DNA of 64,000 nt from positions 310,001-374,000 of the forward strand of contig NZ_CP030864.1 in assembly GCF_003325375.1 (NCBI RefSeq), read 5' to 3'. The notes below the pieces were generated by a model. That model ran no database searches. It saw only the letters and a list, made by a program, of their open reading frames with translations, and had not been told where the DNA came from. Below, one piece after another: positions 1-8,616 of the stretch. The translations under genes were made by a program, and so were the position numbers. The stretch's first letter is position 1, and each line of letters begins with the position of its first letter. The stretch comes from Streptomyces globosus. GTDB taxonomy: Bacteria; Actinomycetota; Actinomycetes; Streptomycetales; Streptomycetaceae.

Positions 1-267
1 GGCATTGGCCCGAAAAATGCCCCTATGGCCCGCTGTATCCACTGATGCCGGACCCGGTGAACATGCCGCCGCCCGGGCCGTCCGTCCGTGAACTATGCGC
101 CTGGCGATACGTCCTCCGAGGTCACGGCCACCCTGGGGGCGGGGCAGCGTTCACGAAGAAGAGACCGCACTGAACAACACCCTCTGTCGCGCATACTGCC
201 CTCGGGGGCGCATCCGTGAAGATTCGCGCCCCCTCCCGCGGGAGCCGACGGTCCGGATCCGCGCATC

Positions 268-295
268 GGCGGGGGCCGTTGGCGCGGCCCCCGCC
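268..295 (-). terminator. hairpin downstream of the CPBP protease gene
   Basis: A perfect 10-bp stem (268-277 with 286-295) and an 8-base loop lie about 50 bases beyond the stop of the minus-strand CPBP gene. No U tract follows, as is common for actinobacterial terminators. The rest of positions 1-344 shows no convincing gene. Confidence 0.5.
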
Positions 296-344
296 CCTCC
301 GCCCCGCACACCGAAGACCCGCCGGGGCGTACGCCGGCACCCGC

Positions 345-1661
345 TCAGGCGGGAAGGCCGGTGCCAGTGCCAGTGCCGCTGCCGGCGCCCGGCAGGCCCG
401 GCAGGCCCGGCGCGGCCGGTGCCTCCGGCGGTGCCCCGGCCGGATCCGCGGGCCGACGCGAGGCGATGCCGCGGGCCCGCGCCATCCGGTCGATGACCAG
501 GCAGAACACCGGCGCGCTCACCAGCTCCACGACCAGCGCCTGCCACGGCGCGTCCGCGGCCGTCCCGGCGTCCGCCAACTGCCCCAGGGCGAGCGCCAGC
601 CCGAACGACAGGACGTTGTTCGCCGTGTGCATGGCGATCACGGCCTCCAGCCCGCCGGTCCGCAGGACGAGCCACCCCCACCACAGCGCCGAGTACAGCA
701 GCAGGAAGAAGCCGCTCCACCCGCCGAACCCGTGCGCCAGCGCGAACAGCACGGACGCCACGCACACCCCGGGCCAGGGGGAGCGCAGGAAGCCGCCGAA
801 GAACTGGACGAGCCAGCCGCGGAAGATGAACTCCTCGGCCGCAGCCTGGAAAGGCACCAGCGCCGCGAACAACACCAGCCCCACCAGCAGCCGCGTCATC
901 CCGGGGACGTCGCCCTCGAAGACCTCGTCCCCGGCCGCGAGCCACTCCCACAGCACGAGGACGCCCATCTGCACGGCCATGACCGCGAACGCCACGGCCG
1001 CGCACAGCCCGAGCCAGCGCCACCGCATCCGCCCGGCCACCGACACGACCGTCCCCGGCGGCCGCCTCCCGCACCACAGCACGCCCAGCAGCACCGCCGG
1101 GATGCCGAGCGCCAGGCCGGTCAGCGCGAGCGCCTGGTCGGCGAGCGGGTCGGCCAGCAGCCGGTCGCCTCCGTCCTCGGGGGCGGGGCCGAACCCCAGC
1201 GCCTGGCCGACCGCCATGCCGATCCCGACCAGCAGCACCATCGCCACCAGGAACAGCCCGGCCACGACGGCGAACTCGCCGAGGCGGTGCCAGGCGCGCT
1301 GACGCCCGTTTCGGGCCTGCTCGTGGTACTGCGTCCCGGCCGGCGCGGCGACCCGCCGCGGCGGCTCCGGCTGCACCGGCGGCCACCCCCAGGCCGCGCC
1401 GGGATGCGCATACGGCCCGCCGTGCGGAACGGCGGCGTAGGGCTGCCCGCCCTGCGCGCCCCCGTGATACGCCTCCCCGCCCCCGAGCGGCGGGGCCCCG
1501 GGGTACGCCTGCGGCCCGCCGTGGTGGGCCTGCGGCCCGGCCGCCGGCCCGGGGGGCGCCCACGGGTCGCCCGCCGATCCGGGAGGTGCCCACGGGTCGC
1601 GGCCCTCCGGCCGCTCCCGCGCGGCATCCCCTGCCCGGCCCGGCTCCGATATCTCCGACAC
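345..1661 (-). CDS. CPBP-family intramembrane metalloprotease
   Basis: This is a polytopic membrane protein of the CPBP (CAAX protease and bacteriocin-processing) family. The first ~130 residues are a Pro/Gly/His/Tyr-rich cytoplasmic tail. About eight hydrophobic segments follow. The family signature is intact: an EEFIFRGW motif (EExxxR), a later FALAHGFGG segment with the second-motif His, and an HTANN segment with a third His/Asn pair. These residues are known to bind the catalytic metal in the family. The GTG at 1661 is preferred because AAAGGGG lies 8 bases upstream; a GTG at 1679 would add six residues. Substrate is unknown, since actinobacterial members are mostly uncharacterised and prenyl-protein processing cannot be assumed. 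Confidence 0.88.
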   Translation of the reverse strand: MSEISEPGRAGDAARERPEGRDPWAPPGSAGDPWAPPGPAAGPQAHHGGPQAYPGAPPLGGGEAYHGGAQGGQPYAAVPHGGPYAHPGAAWGWPPVQPEPPRRVAAPAGTQYHEQARNGRQRAWHRLGEFAVVAGLFLVAMVLLVGIGMAVGQALGFGPAPEDGGDRLLADPLADQALALTGLALGIPAVLLGVLWCGRRPPGTVVSVAGRMRWRWLGLCAAVAFAVMAVQMGVLVLWEWLAAGDEVFEGDVPGMTRLLVGLVLFAALVPFQAAAEEFIFRGWLVQFFGGFLRSPWPGVCVASVLFALAHGFGGWSGFFLLLYSALWWGWLVLRTGGLEAVIAMHTANNVLSFGLALALGQLADAGTAADAPWQALVVELVSAPVFCLVIDRMARARGIASRRPADPAGAPPEAPAAPGLPGLPGAGSGTGTGTGLPA

Positions 1662-1817
1662 GGCCGAAGCCCCTTTCACTCGCCTCGCCCCAGGACACCG
1701 CGATCACCGGGCCCGGCACGGCACACGGCCGCCCCGGCACCCTAAGCGATCACCCCCGCGCCCCTCCGCCGCCGGCCCGCGGGCGGGGGAGCGCCTACCG
1801 GGGGAGCACCTACCGGG

Positions 1818-1874
1818 GAGCCGCAGCGCGAGGCCGTCGAGGACGACCTCCAGCCCGTACGCGGACTTCGCGTC
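1818..1874 (-). pseudogene. possible TetR-family C-terminal remnant
   Basis: On the minus strand this stretch translates as AKSAYGLEVVLDGLALRL, resembling the last helix of many actinobacterial TetR regulators, where a Y/F-GLxxLLDGL motif is frequent. No upstream HTH domain is present; the DNA upstream on that strand is the antisense of an intact plus-strand gene. It could be the eroded tail of a lost regulator next to the CPBP gene. The evidence is a short motif only. Confidence 0.3.
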
Positions 1875-2033
1875 CCGCAGCGCGGCGGGATCGGCGCCGG
1901 CGGCGGCCGCAGGGGGCCGTCCCGGGCGCCCGCACCCGCCTGCCCGGCGCCGCCCCCGCCGGTGCGGGCCGCCTGCGCGGGCACGGGACGGGGCCCGGTC
2001 CGGATTCCGGTCGGGTCCGGTAGGTTGCCTGGC

Positions 2034-2882
2034 ATGAGCACATCCCCGCCGTCCGGACCGCCCCACCCCCTCGGCGGGCAGCAGCCTCCCCCCGGTTCCG
2101 GTTTCGGGCCGCCGCCCGGCCCGCCCCCGCAGCAGCCCTGGGCCTTCCCGCCCGCGGCCGCGTCGCCCGCGGCCGCGTCGGCCGCGCCGCCGATGCCCGC
2201 CGTGCCGCCGTTCCCGCCCGGGGCCCCGTCCCGCCGCGGCGGCGCAGGCCGCACCCTCGCGATCACGGCCGGCGTCCTCGTCCTCCTCGGTGTCCTCGCC
2301 GTCCCCGCCCAGAAGGTCCTCGGCGCCGTCTCCACCAGCGCGTTCCCGCCGGCCGAGCACATGCTGACGGTCCCGCAGCACCTCCTCGGCGGCCGGTACA
2401 CGCTGACCGACGACGAATCGGCGGCGATGAAGGAGGAACTGGCCGGCGAGGCCGTCCGGCGCGACCCCACCATCCACGACCCCCGGCCCGCCGTCGGCCG
2501 CTACAGCGGCTCCGCCGGGAAGAAGACCGCGGTGCTGTCGTTCTCCGGGCTGTACGGGCAGTTCAAGCACCCGGAAGCCGTCCGCGACTCGATCCTGCGC
2601 GGCGCCCGGACCTCCGAGGGCGCGGCCGAAGCCGGTCCGCCGCAGCTCTTCCGGCCCGCCGGCTCCGAGGTCGCCGTCAGCTGCCAGGTCCTGACGCTCA
2701 CCGAGGAGGGCGCCAAGTCGACCGTCCCGGTGTGCGCGTGGGGCGACGGGAACACCGCCGCGTTCGTCGGCTGGGTCCTCCCGGACACCGTCGGCCGCGC
2801 CCCCGACGCGGTCGACCTGGCCGGCTTCGCCCGCCTGACCCTCGACGTCCGCGCCGAGACCCGGCGCCCCCTCAGCCCCTGA
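2034..2882 (+). CDS. proline-rich single-pass membrane protein, hypothetical
   Basis: 282 residues. The first ~70 are very rich in Pro, Gly and Ala and probably disordered and cytoplasmic. One strong transmembrane helix follows (TLAITAGVLVLLGVLAVPA), then a globular domain of about 190 residues that would sit outside the membrane. That domain has two Cys (in SCQVL and VCAWGDG) that could pair. This proline-rich tail, helix and small outer domain layout is common in Streptomyces, but no named family was recognised. The ATG at 2034 is chosen because the upstream in-frame extension is Arg/Gly-rich shadow sequence. The gene stands alone. Confidence 0.8.
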   Translation: MSTSPPSGPPHPLGGQQPPPGSGFGPPPGPPPQQPWAFPPAAASPAAASAAPPMPAVPPFPPGAPSRRGGAGRTLAITAGVLVLLGVLAVPAQKVLGAVSTSAFPPAEHMLTVPQHLLGGRYTLTDDESAAMKEELAGEAVRRDPTIHDPRPAVGRYSGSAGKKTAVLSFSGLYGQFKHPEAVRDSILRGARTSEGAAEAGPPQLFRPAGSEVAVSCQVLTLTEEGAKSTVPVCAWGDGNTAAFVGWVLPDTVGRAPDAVDLAGFARLTLDVRAETRRPLSP

Positions 2883-3172
2883 GCCCACCGCTGCCGCGGC
2901 CGCCCCCGCCGTCAGCGGCCTCGGCGCGACGAGGACATGCCCGCCACCGCCCGCCCGTTGTCGAACTGTCGAACTAATGACCGTCAAGGGTGCTCGTGTT
3001 CGATGCTGCCGCTCCGTGCGGCGGACACCGGAACGTGATGTCGATCACATGGGGCGCTTCGTGACGGAGGTTGGCTGCTCGTTGTTCACAGATGGCGGGC
3101 CGCAGTGAGGGAGTCCCCGCAAACCGGGCGAACCGTCTTGTTCGGAGGGCCGGTCCGCGCCGGAACGATTCA

Positions 3173-3196
3173 GGCCCCCCGCCGTGGCGGGGGGCC
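3173..3196. terminator. perfect 11-bp GC hairpin
   Basis: Positions 3173-3183 pair perfectly with 3186-3196 around a 2-base turn. It lies in the 2883-3874 gene-poor interval and could end transcription from either side. No gene is supported in that interval. Confidence 0.4.
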
Positions 3197-3748
3197 CACA
3201 AGGTGCACTCAGGCCATGAGATGCCTCTTGTCGGTGCGGTCAGTTGGAGCTGAGCCGCGCCCCCATGGTGGCGTGCCGCCAGGGGTCGTGTGGTGTCATT
3301 CGGGGCTTGTCCGAAACGGCGGCCGGCAAACCGTAACAACCTCAACAACACAACAATACCTCTGACATGGGCTTTCGATACCGCCGGCCAGGGCCCCGCC
3401 GATCAATTCCGCAGGCTTCTTCGGCGGCCCGGCGTGCCGCGCGCGGCCCCCGAGGCGGCCCGGCGCGCCCGCCTCCCCGGCGCCGCCTTGTACCAGACCG
3501 GGGTTCTTCATGAGGTAAGCGGAACCGGCGTGGCGTCCTGGTGCGGGTTATTCACGAACGCACAACCTCGCCGAGGGGGAGTGCAGCCAGGTGCCCGCCG
3601 AGGACCTCATGGGGCAGACTTGGAGCCGCGCACGCAAGCCGCGGAGGACATAGATCCTCCACCCGGCGGCGGGAGTTGGAGCTCCCGGCCGACGGGCCGG
3701 CGGCCACGTCTGCGAACCAACAGAACACGCACTCAGGCCGAATCACAC

Positions 3749-3818
3749 CCCCGGGCCGCGGGATCCGCCCGCGGCCCGGGGCTGAGCGAGGGCGTCCCGG
3801 CAAGGGGCGCCCTCGCTC
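3749..3818. terminator. two adjacent perfect hairpins
   Basis: A 14-bp stem (3749-3762 with 3768-3781, 5-base loop) is followed two bases later by an 11-bp stem (3784-3794 with 3808-3818, 13-base loop). Together they form a strong structured block upstream of the HTH gene starting at 4056. They may be a double terminator insulating that gene or a structured 5' leader. Confidence 0.5.
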
Positions 3819-3874
3819 GTACACATCCCCCCATCCGAGCGGCCAGGCAGAACCGCTCGCTCCCGGGAGTCGAG

Positions 3875-4069
3875 ATGCCCCACAGCACCACGCGCCGGCG
3901 CACCGCCATCGCCGCCGTCGCCCAAGCCCCCTCCCCGGGCGCCCGCGCCCGCGCCGGCGGCGCCCGTACCCGCGCCCCGTACACGGGAGCCCGCAAGCAC
4001 ACCCGCCGCACCTGCGCCCGCCGCGGCGAGCCCGGCCGCCGGGAGGTGGCCGGCCATGGCGCGTCCTGA
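3875..4069 (+). CDS. possible small basic peptide
   Basis: A 64-residue Arg/Ala-rich frame starts at an ATG with a GGGAG-type ribosome site upstream and overlaps the start of the following HTH gene by 14 bases, an arrangement that would couple their translation. Composition is low complexity and no family was recognised. It could be a leader peptide or a chance frame in GC-rich DNA. Confidence 0.25.
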
Positions 4070-5138
4070 GAACGAAATCCCGTCGGACGCGCCGATGGAG
4101 GTGGCGGAACTCGCCCGCCAGCTGCGCGCGCTGCGCCGCCGCAGCAACCTCACCTACAAGCAGCTGTCGTCCGTCTCGCACTACTCCGCCGCGGCCCTGT
4201 CCACGGCCGCCTCCGGCAACCGCGTGCCGAAGTGGGAACTCGTCGAGGCCTTCGTCCGCGGCTGCGGCTTCGGCGGCGACCTGCGCACCTGGCGGACCCT
4301 CCACCGCAACGCCGCCGCCCGGTTCGCCGGTGAGGAGGCCCGCAAGCACGCCTCCCGCAGCGCGGCCGCCGCCGACGCCGCGGCCACCGCCGACGGCGAG
4401 GCCCCGCAGACCCCGGCCGACGACCGGGACAAGCCCGAAGGGCGCCCCCGCACGCGCCGCGGCCGGCCCGCACCGCCCGCCCTGGACCCCAGCGCCCCCA
4501 TACCCCCGCCCCCCGACGGACTCCTCGCCCTCGTCCAGCAGTTCACGGAAACCCACCAGCCCGACGAGCACCAGCGGGCCACCGGCACTGCCCCGGACCG
4601 CGTGCACACCGCCCTCGCCCTGTGTACCACCCCCAAGGACGTCCTGCAGGTGATGCGCGAGCTCGTCGCCGACCGCGGGCTGACCATCGCCGACCTGGAA
4701 CAGCGCAGCCGCCGCGAGTACCCCATCTCCGGCGCCACCTTCTCCCACGTCCTGAACGGGGAGGACCTGCCCACCACCGAATGGCTCCACATCTTCCTGA
4801 CGACGGCCTGCGGCCTGGAACAGGAGCGCACCTTGATCTGGCACCACACCGTCACCCGCATCAAGATCGCGACCCTGCGGCACGGCAGGCTCCCGCAGGA
4901 ACCCCTCCCCGAGTCACCGGCCGTCGTCGCCGAACGGAGCCTCGCCATCGTCCGGACGCTGCTGTTCGCCCTGGCCGTCCTCCTCGCCGTCGCCGGCGGA
5001 CTCGCGGTGTACGTCCTCCTGCGCTCCGCGCTCCCCGCCTTCGTGACCGGCCTCACCACCTTCGCCGCCTCGTGCGCCGTGGCGGCCTACATGGCGGGCG
5101 CCGAACCCCTGCTGGGCGCCCGCTCGCTCTGGAGGTGA
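4056..5138 (+). CDS. XRE-like HTH protein with C-terminal membrane anchor
   Basis: 360 residues. Residues ~10-75 form an XRE-like helix-turn-helix ([20 protein letters not shown], then [20 protein letters not shown]). A variable Ala/Pro linker follows. Residues ~185-275 repeat an HTH-like layout, beginning [20 protein letters not shown] and containing [14 protein letters not shown]. The last ~60 residues hold two hydrophobic helices, so the DNA-binding end should face the cytoplasm from a membrane anchor. The protein at 5973 has the same architecture and shares the TALALCTT block. Upstream is a strong hairpin pair. The signal it senses is unknown; this is a structural description, not a functional assignment. 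Confidence 0.82.
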
Positions 5139-5184
5139 GAGGCAGGCGGGGGTCCTGCGGCGACGCCCCGGCCGGAAACGACGA

Positions 5185-5243
5185 CGGCTCGGCTCCCCAG
5201 CCCACACACCCTGCGGTGTACGGGCGGCCGGGAAGCCGAGCCG
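5185..5243 (+). terminator. terminator-like inverted repeat after the HTH gene
   Basis: A 10-bp arm at 5185-5194 (CGGCTCGGCT) pairs perfectly with 5234-5243 about 46 bases after the stop of the upstream HTH gene, with a long loop of about 39 bases. Confidence 0.4.
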
Positions 5244-5580
5244 GTGGGCGTCCTGTTGGCGCAGGGCACCCGGGGTGTCAGCGTGTCCGAGGTCGGGACG
5301 ATCGCCGTGAAACCAGCCGCCGGGGCGACTGCCTGCACCCAGAGTTGCCTCTTGGGAAGCGTTTATCCAGAGTAACCCGCCGACAGTTTGGTTACGAACC
5401 CGATCCCGCGAGGAAACCGCAGCTCACAGGAGGGTGGCGGGTTGTTAACTTACCTACCGAACCCCGTCCCGGCAGATGTGAACATCACCGCCTGTACCCA
5501 GGGGGCCGCCTGGTGGACGATGAACGGTGTCAGTGGCTCCGCCGCAAGGGAGTTGGCGCTCCCGGCGGGCCGACGAGGTC

Positions 5581-5635
5581 CACAGGGTCCCCTGCCGTGG
5601 AACCGTCCTGCGCGCCCACGGCAGTGGACCCTGTG
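5581..5635 (+). promoter_or_regulatory. 20-bp near-perfect inverted repeat upstream of the second HTH operon
   Basis: Positions 5581-5600 pair with 5616-5635 with one mismatch, around a 15-base centre. It ends 23 bases before the start codon of the small membrane protein gene at 5659. The position fits an operator for the HTH protein of the same operon or a hairpin in the mRNA leader. The rest of 5139-5580 shows no supportable gene. Confidence 0.5.
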
Positions 5636-5658
5636 TCAGAGACGAGAGGTCGTCGACG

Positions 5659-5973
5659 ATGCAGGCGCACGTGCACCCCCGGGGAGGCATCTGCCTCCCC
5701 CTCCCGCAGCCCCCGCTATGGGGCTTCGACCCGTCCGCGGCGCTCCGCCGCCTCCGCCGCCGGATCACCGGCACCCTCCGCAAGTACGCCGCCCCCGTGC
5801 GGCTCGGCATGTACTCGGCGGTCGGCACCGCGACCGGCACCGCCGGGTACCTGGCGGGCCTGGCCCCGGACCAGTCGGTGGGCCTCGGCCTGAACGTCGC
5901 CGCCACCGCGGCGGCGTTCTGGCCGCCCCGGCCCGCCCCCGCGGCCGACCCCCGCCAGGGCGGGGCACGCTGA
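5659..5973 (+). CDS. small membrane protein, hypothetical
   Basis: 104 residues with a basic N-terminal half (RRLRRRITGTLRKYAAPVRL) and one or two weak hydrophobic segments (MYSAVGTATGTAGYLAGL and LGLNVAATAAAFW). The start is supported by GAGAGG upstream. Its stop overlaps the next start as TGATG, so it should be translationally coupled to the HTH protein at 5973 and may be its membrane partner. No named family was recognised. Confidence 0.62.
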   Translation: MQAHVHPRGGICLPLPQPPLWGFDPSAALRRLRRRITGTLRKYAAPVRLGMYSAVGTATGTAGYLAGLAPDQSVGLGLNVAATAAAFWPPRPAPAADPRQGGAR

Positions 5974-6845
5974 TGCCCCGCCAGCCGAACCCCATCCGGG
6001 AGGACGCCTCCTCGGAGCTGCGCGAACTGGCGAGTGCCATGCGCGGCCTCAAGGAGGAGCACGGCCTCAGCTTCCAGACCCTCGCCCAGCGGGTCCACTA
6101 CTCGACGGCGTCGCTGTCGAACGCCGTGTCCGGCAAGCGGCTCCCCACCTGGGAGGTCACCTGGGCGTTCATCCGCGGCTGCGACGACTCCGCGGACGAG
6201 GCCGTCTGGCGGGCCCGGTGGGCCGCCGCCGAGGAGGGCGAGCTGCGCCGCCTGCCCGCCGAGGACGGCACGGCCGCGGAGGCCGCGGTCCGCCGCCAGG
6301 CGGCCGGCGGGCCACGGCCGCGCCGGTCCGTGGCCGAACTGGTCCGCGAGGAGGTCGCCCGCCAGCAGCAGTCCACCTCCTGGCGGCCGTCCGAGGCCGA
6401 CGCGGTCTCCACGGCGCTCGCGCTGTGCACGACCGCGGACGACTTCCGGGTCCTGCTGCGCGACCTGATGGCCTCCAAGGGGCTCGACCCCGACGAGGTC
6501 CGGGCCAACGCCCGCGCCCAGGGCCTGGGCCTCACCCGCACCAGCGTCTTCGGCATCCTCGACGGCGAGGACGTCCCCGACGCCGAGCCGCTCCACGCGT
6601 TCCTGCTGGGCTGCGGGGTCGGACCGACGGGGGTGGGGGCCTGGCACTCCACCGCCACCCGCATCAAGATCTCCCAGGCCCGGGTCGGGGAGTCCGCCGA
6701 CGACGGCCCGGGGCACGCCCGGCGGGTGGTGACCTCGTGGCGCCGCTTCCGCGGCCAGCTCAACCTGGACACCACGATCGGCATGCTCTGCACGGTCGCC
6801 CTGACCCTGCTCCAGCTGATCGCGGTGGCCAAGCACGGCATCTGA
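5973..6845 (+). CDS. XRE-like HTH protein with C-terminal membrane helix
   Basis: 290 residues and a paralogue of the protein encoded at 4056. Residues ~10-70 are an XRE-like HTH (LRELASAMRGLKEEHGLSFQ, then TASLSNAVSGKRLPTWEVTW). A linker follows, then the [20 protein letters not shown] block and an HTH-like segment (SVFGILDGEDVPDAEPLHAF). The end has one hydrophobic helix (TIGMLCTVALTLLQLIAVA). The gene is coupled to the preceding small membrane protein and is followed by a strong terminator. A long inverted repeat upstream of the pair is a candidate binding site. Function is unknown beyond probable membrane-tethered DNA binding. Confidence 0.82.
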   Translation: MPRQPNPIREDASSELRELASAMRGLKEEHGLSFQTLAQRVHYSTASLSNAVSGKRLPTWEVTWAFIRGCDDSADEAVWRARWAAAEEGELRRLPAEDGTAAEAAVRRQAAGGPRPRRSVAELVREEVARQQQSTSWRPSEADAVSTALALCTTADDFRVLLRDLMASKGLDPDEVRANARAQGLGLTRTSVFGILDGEDVPDAEPLHAFLLGCGVGPTGVGAWHSTATRIKISQARVGESADDGPGHARRVVTSWRRFRGQLNLDTTIGMLCTVALTLLQLIAVAKHGI

Positions 6846-6861
6846 CGGTCCGACCGGGGCC

Positions 6862-6894
6862 GGGGGCCGCCACCCGCCGGGGGTGGCGGCCCCC
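6862..6894 (+). terminator. strong GC terminator hairpin
   Basis: A perfect 14-bp stem (6862-6875 with 6881-6894) with a 5-base loop begins 17 bases after the stop of the HTH gene. The remainder of 6895-7190 has no gene and should hold the promoter of the CBM2-FN3 gene. Confidence 0.75.
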
Positions 6895-7190
6895 GCGCGT
6901 CCCCGGGCTCCCGGTCGGGCGAGCAGACCGTGCCCGCCGCAGGCGGCGTACAGAAGCGGAATCCGCGGGCGGTCCCCTCGCAGGGTTCCGGACGGCCGCC
7001 CGACCGGATTCCGGCCCCCACTTCAAGGGCGCCCTAGCCGGACCTTAAGGGACGGATAACAGGGCGCCCACATCGCTTCCGGAGCCCGGAAGCGGACGGA
7101 TTCGCGCTTAGGGTCACTGGCGTTGACCGAGGCACATCCGATGCCGCCGCCGTCTCCCCGGCGGATCGCCTGTTCACCAAGAGGTTCCTG

Positions 7191-8540
7191 ATGTCCCGTA
7201 AGCGAATTGCCCTGGCCTGCGCGGCCGTGGTCGTCGGAGCGGCCTCCGTCGCCGTCCCCGTCGCAGCGAACGCCGGAGAGGACGGCGGGCTCGGCGCCAC
7301 CTGCCGCATCACGGAGCAGTCCACCGCGTGGTGGGCGTCCGCCGAAATCTCCGTCGCCAACAAGGGGGACCGGCCCGTACGGGACTGGACCGCCCGGTTC
7401 GAGCTGTCGCAGGGCCAGGCCACCATCGACAACCCGTGGGCGTACGAACTCCGCCAGGACGGCAAGCGCGTCACCGTCAAGCCCATAGCCGACCGGGCCG
7501 ACGTCGCCGCCGGCGCGACCCGGGCCGTCAAGGTCGGGATCAACCCCGCCGGCAAGGCCATCCCCAAGATCAGCGGCTGCAAGGCGACCGGCCCCGACAG
7601 CGGCAGCGGCAACGGGACCGGCACCGACGCCAGGGTCCCCGCCGACAGCGGCTCCTTCGTCAAGGACCACGCCGCCGTCCACCTGATGTGGAAGCCGCCG
7701 GCCGGCGCCGCAGACACCGACCGCTACGAGGTCTTCCAGAACGGCAAGCGGCTCAAGACGGTGACGGGCACGATGACCGACATCGAGAAGCTCGCGCCCG
7801 GCACCCGCTACACCTTCAAGGTCCGCACCCTCCGCGCCGACGGCAGCACCTCCGGCTTCAGCAAGGACATCGTCCTCACCACCCACGCCGCACCCGGCCA
7901 GGACGCCGCGAAACCGGTCATCCCCGCCGACCTCGAAGCCACCGCCTCCGGCCCCTACCAGGCCACCCTGCGCTGGCACCCGGCCACCGACGACGTCGCC
8001 GTCACCGGCTACCGCATCTACCGCAACGGCACGCGCGTCCAGGAAGCCGACGCCAAGGCCGACACCGCCACCGTCTCCGGCCTCACCCCGAGCACCGCCT
8101 ACCGCTTCAAGGTCACCGCGGTCGACGCCTCCGGCAAGGAGTCCGAGCCGACCCGCGAGGCCGGCGTGACCACGGCACCGGCACCCGGCGGCGGCACGGG
8201 CGGCGGCACGGGCACGGGAGCACCCGGCGACTTCACCGCCACCACCTCCACCAAGCAGGACGGCCCCGTCACCCAGCACTACCTCAACCTCGCCTGGTCC
8301 GTCCCCCGGAACCTCGGCCAGATCACGACCTACCAGGTCTACCTGAACGGCAAGCCGGCCCAGACCTTCATGTGGGGCACCGCCACCCCCGTACTGCCCG
8401 TGCCGACCACGAAGGGCACCCGCGAGGTCCTCGTCGGCTCCCACCCCGGCACCACGTACACGGTGAAGATCCGGGCGCGGCTCGGCGACGGCACCTGGGG
8501 CGCCTTCTCCCGCGAACTGACCGTCAAGACCGGCGGCTGA
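7191..8540 (+). CDS. secreted CBM2-like and triple fibronectin type III protein
   Basis: 449 residues. A Sec signal peptide (~1-27, cleavage near VAANA/GEDG) leads to a carbohydrate-binding module of the CBM2 type (~33-128: CRITEQSTAWW, then VANKGDRPVRDWTARFEL, and Trp in NPWAYELR). Three fibronectin type III domains follow at about 148-235, 240-330 and 345-449, each with the typical W/Y and SGLTPSTAYRFKVTAVD-type strands, separated by Gly/Thr-rich linkers. No catalytic domain is present, so it is probably a polysaccharide-binding accessory or scaffold protein. It lies directly upstream of an AA10 monooxygenase gene with 76 bases between, suggesting joint use on chitin or cellulose. CBM2 modules bind crystalline cellulose or chitin; specificity cannot be read here. 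Confidence 0.88.
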   Translation: MSRKRIALACAAVVVGAASVAVPVAANAGEDGGLGATCRITEQSTAWWASAEISVANKGDRPVRDWTARFELSQGQATIDNPWAYELRQDGKRVTVKPIADRADVAAGATRAVKVGINPAGKAIPKISGCKATGPDSGSGNGTGTDARVPADSGSFVKDHAAVHLMWKPPAGAADTDRYEVFQNGKRLKTVTGTMTDIEKLAPGTRYTFKVRTLRADGSTSGFSKDIVLTTHAAPGQDAAKPVIPADLEATASGPYQATLRWHPATDDVAVTGYRIYRNGTRVQEADAKADTATVSGLTPSTAYRFKVTAVDASGKESEPTREAGVTTAPAPGGGTGGGTGTGAPGDFTATTSTKQDGPVTQHYLNLAWSVPRNLGQITTYQVYLNGKPAQTFMWGTATPVLPVPTTKGTREVLVGSHPGTTYTVKIRARLGDGTWGAFSRELTVKTGG

Positions 8541-8616
8541 CCTGCGGCCACGCGCCCCGCGCCCCGCGGCCCCGCGCCCGCCCGACCCACCCAGGCACAC
8601 ACCAGGAGCACCCCGC

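Noticed and set aside
3541..4653. 370-residue Pro/Arg-rich plus-strand frame
   Set aside because: Out-of-frame reading across the HTH gene; the XRE-like frame at 4056 has clear motifs.
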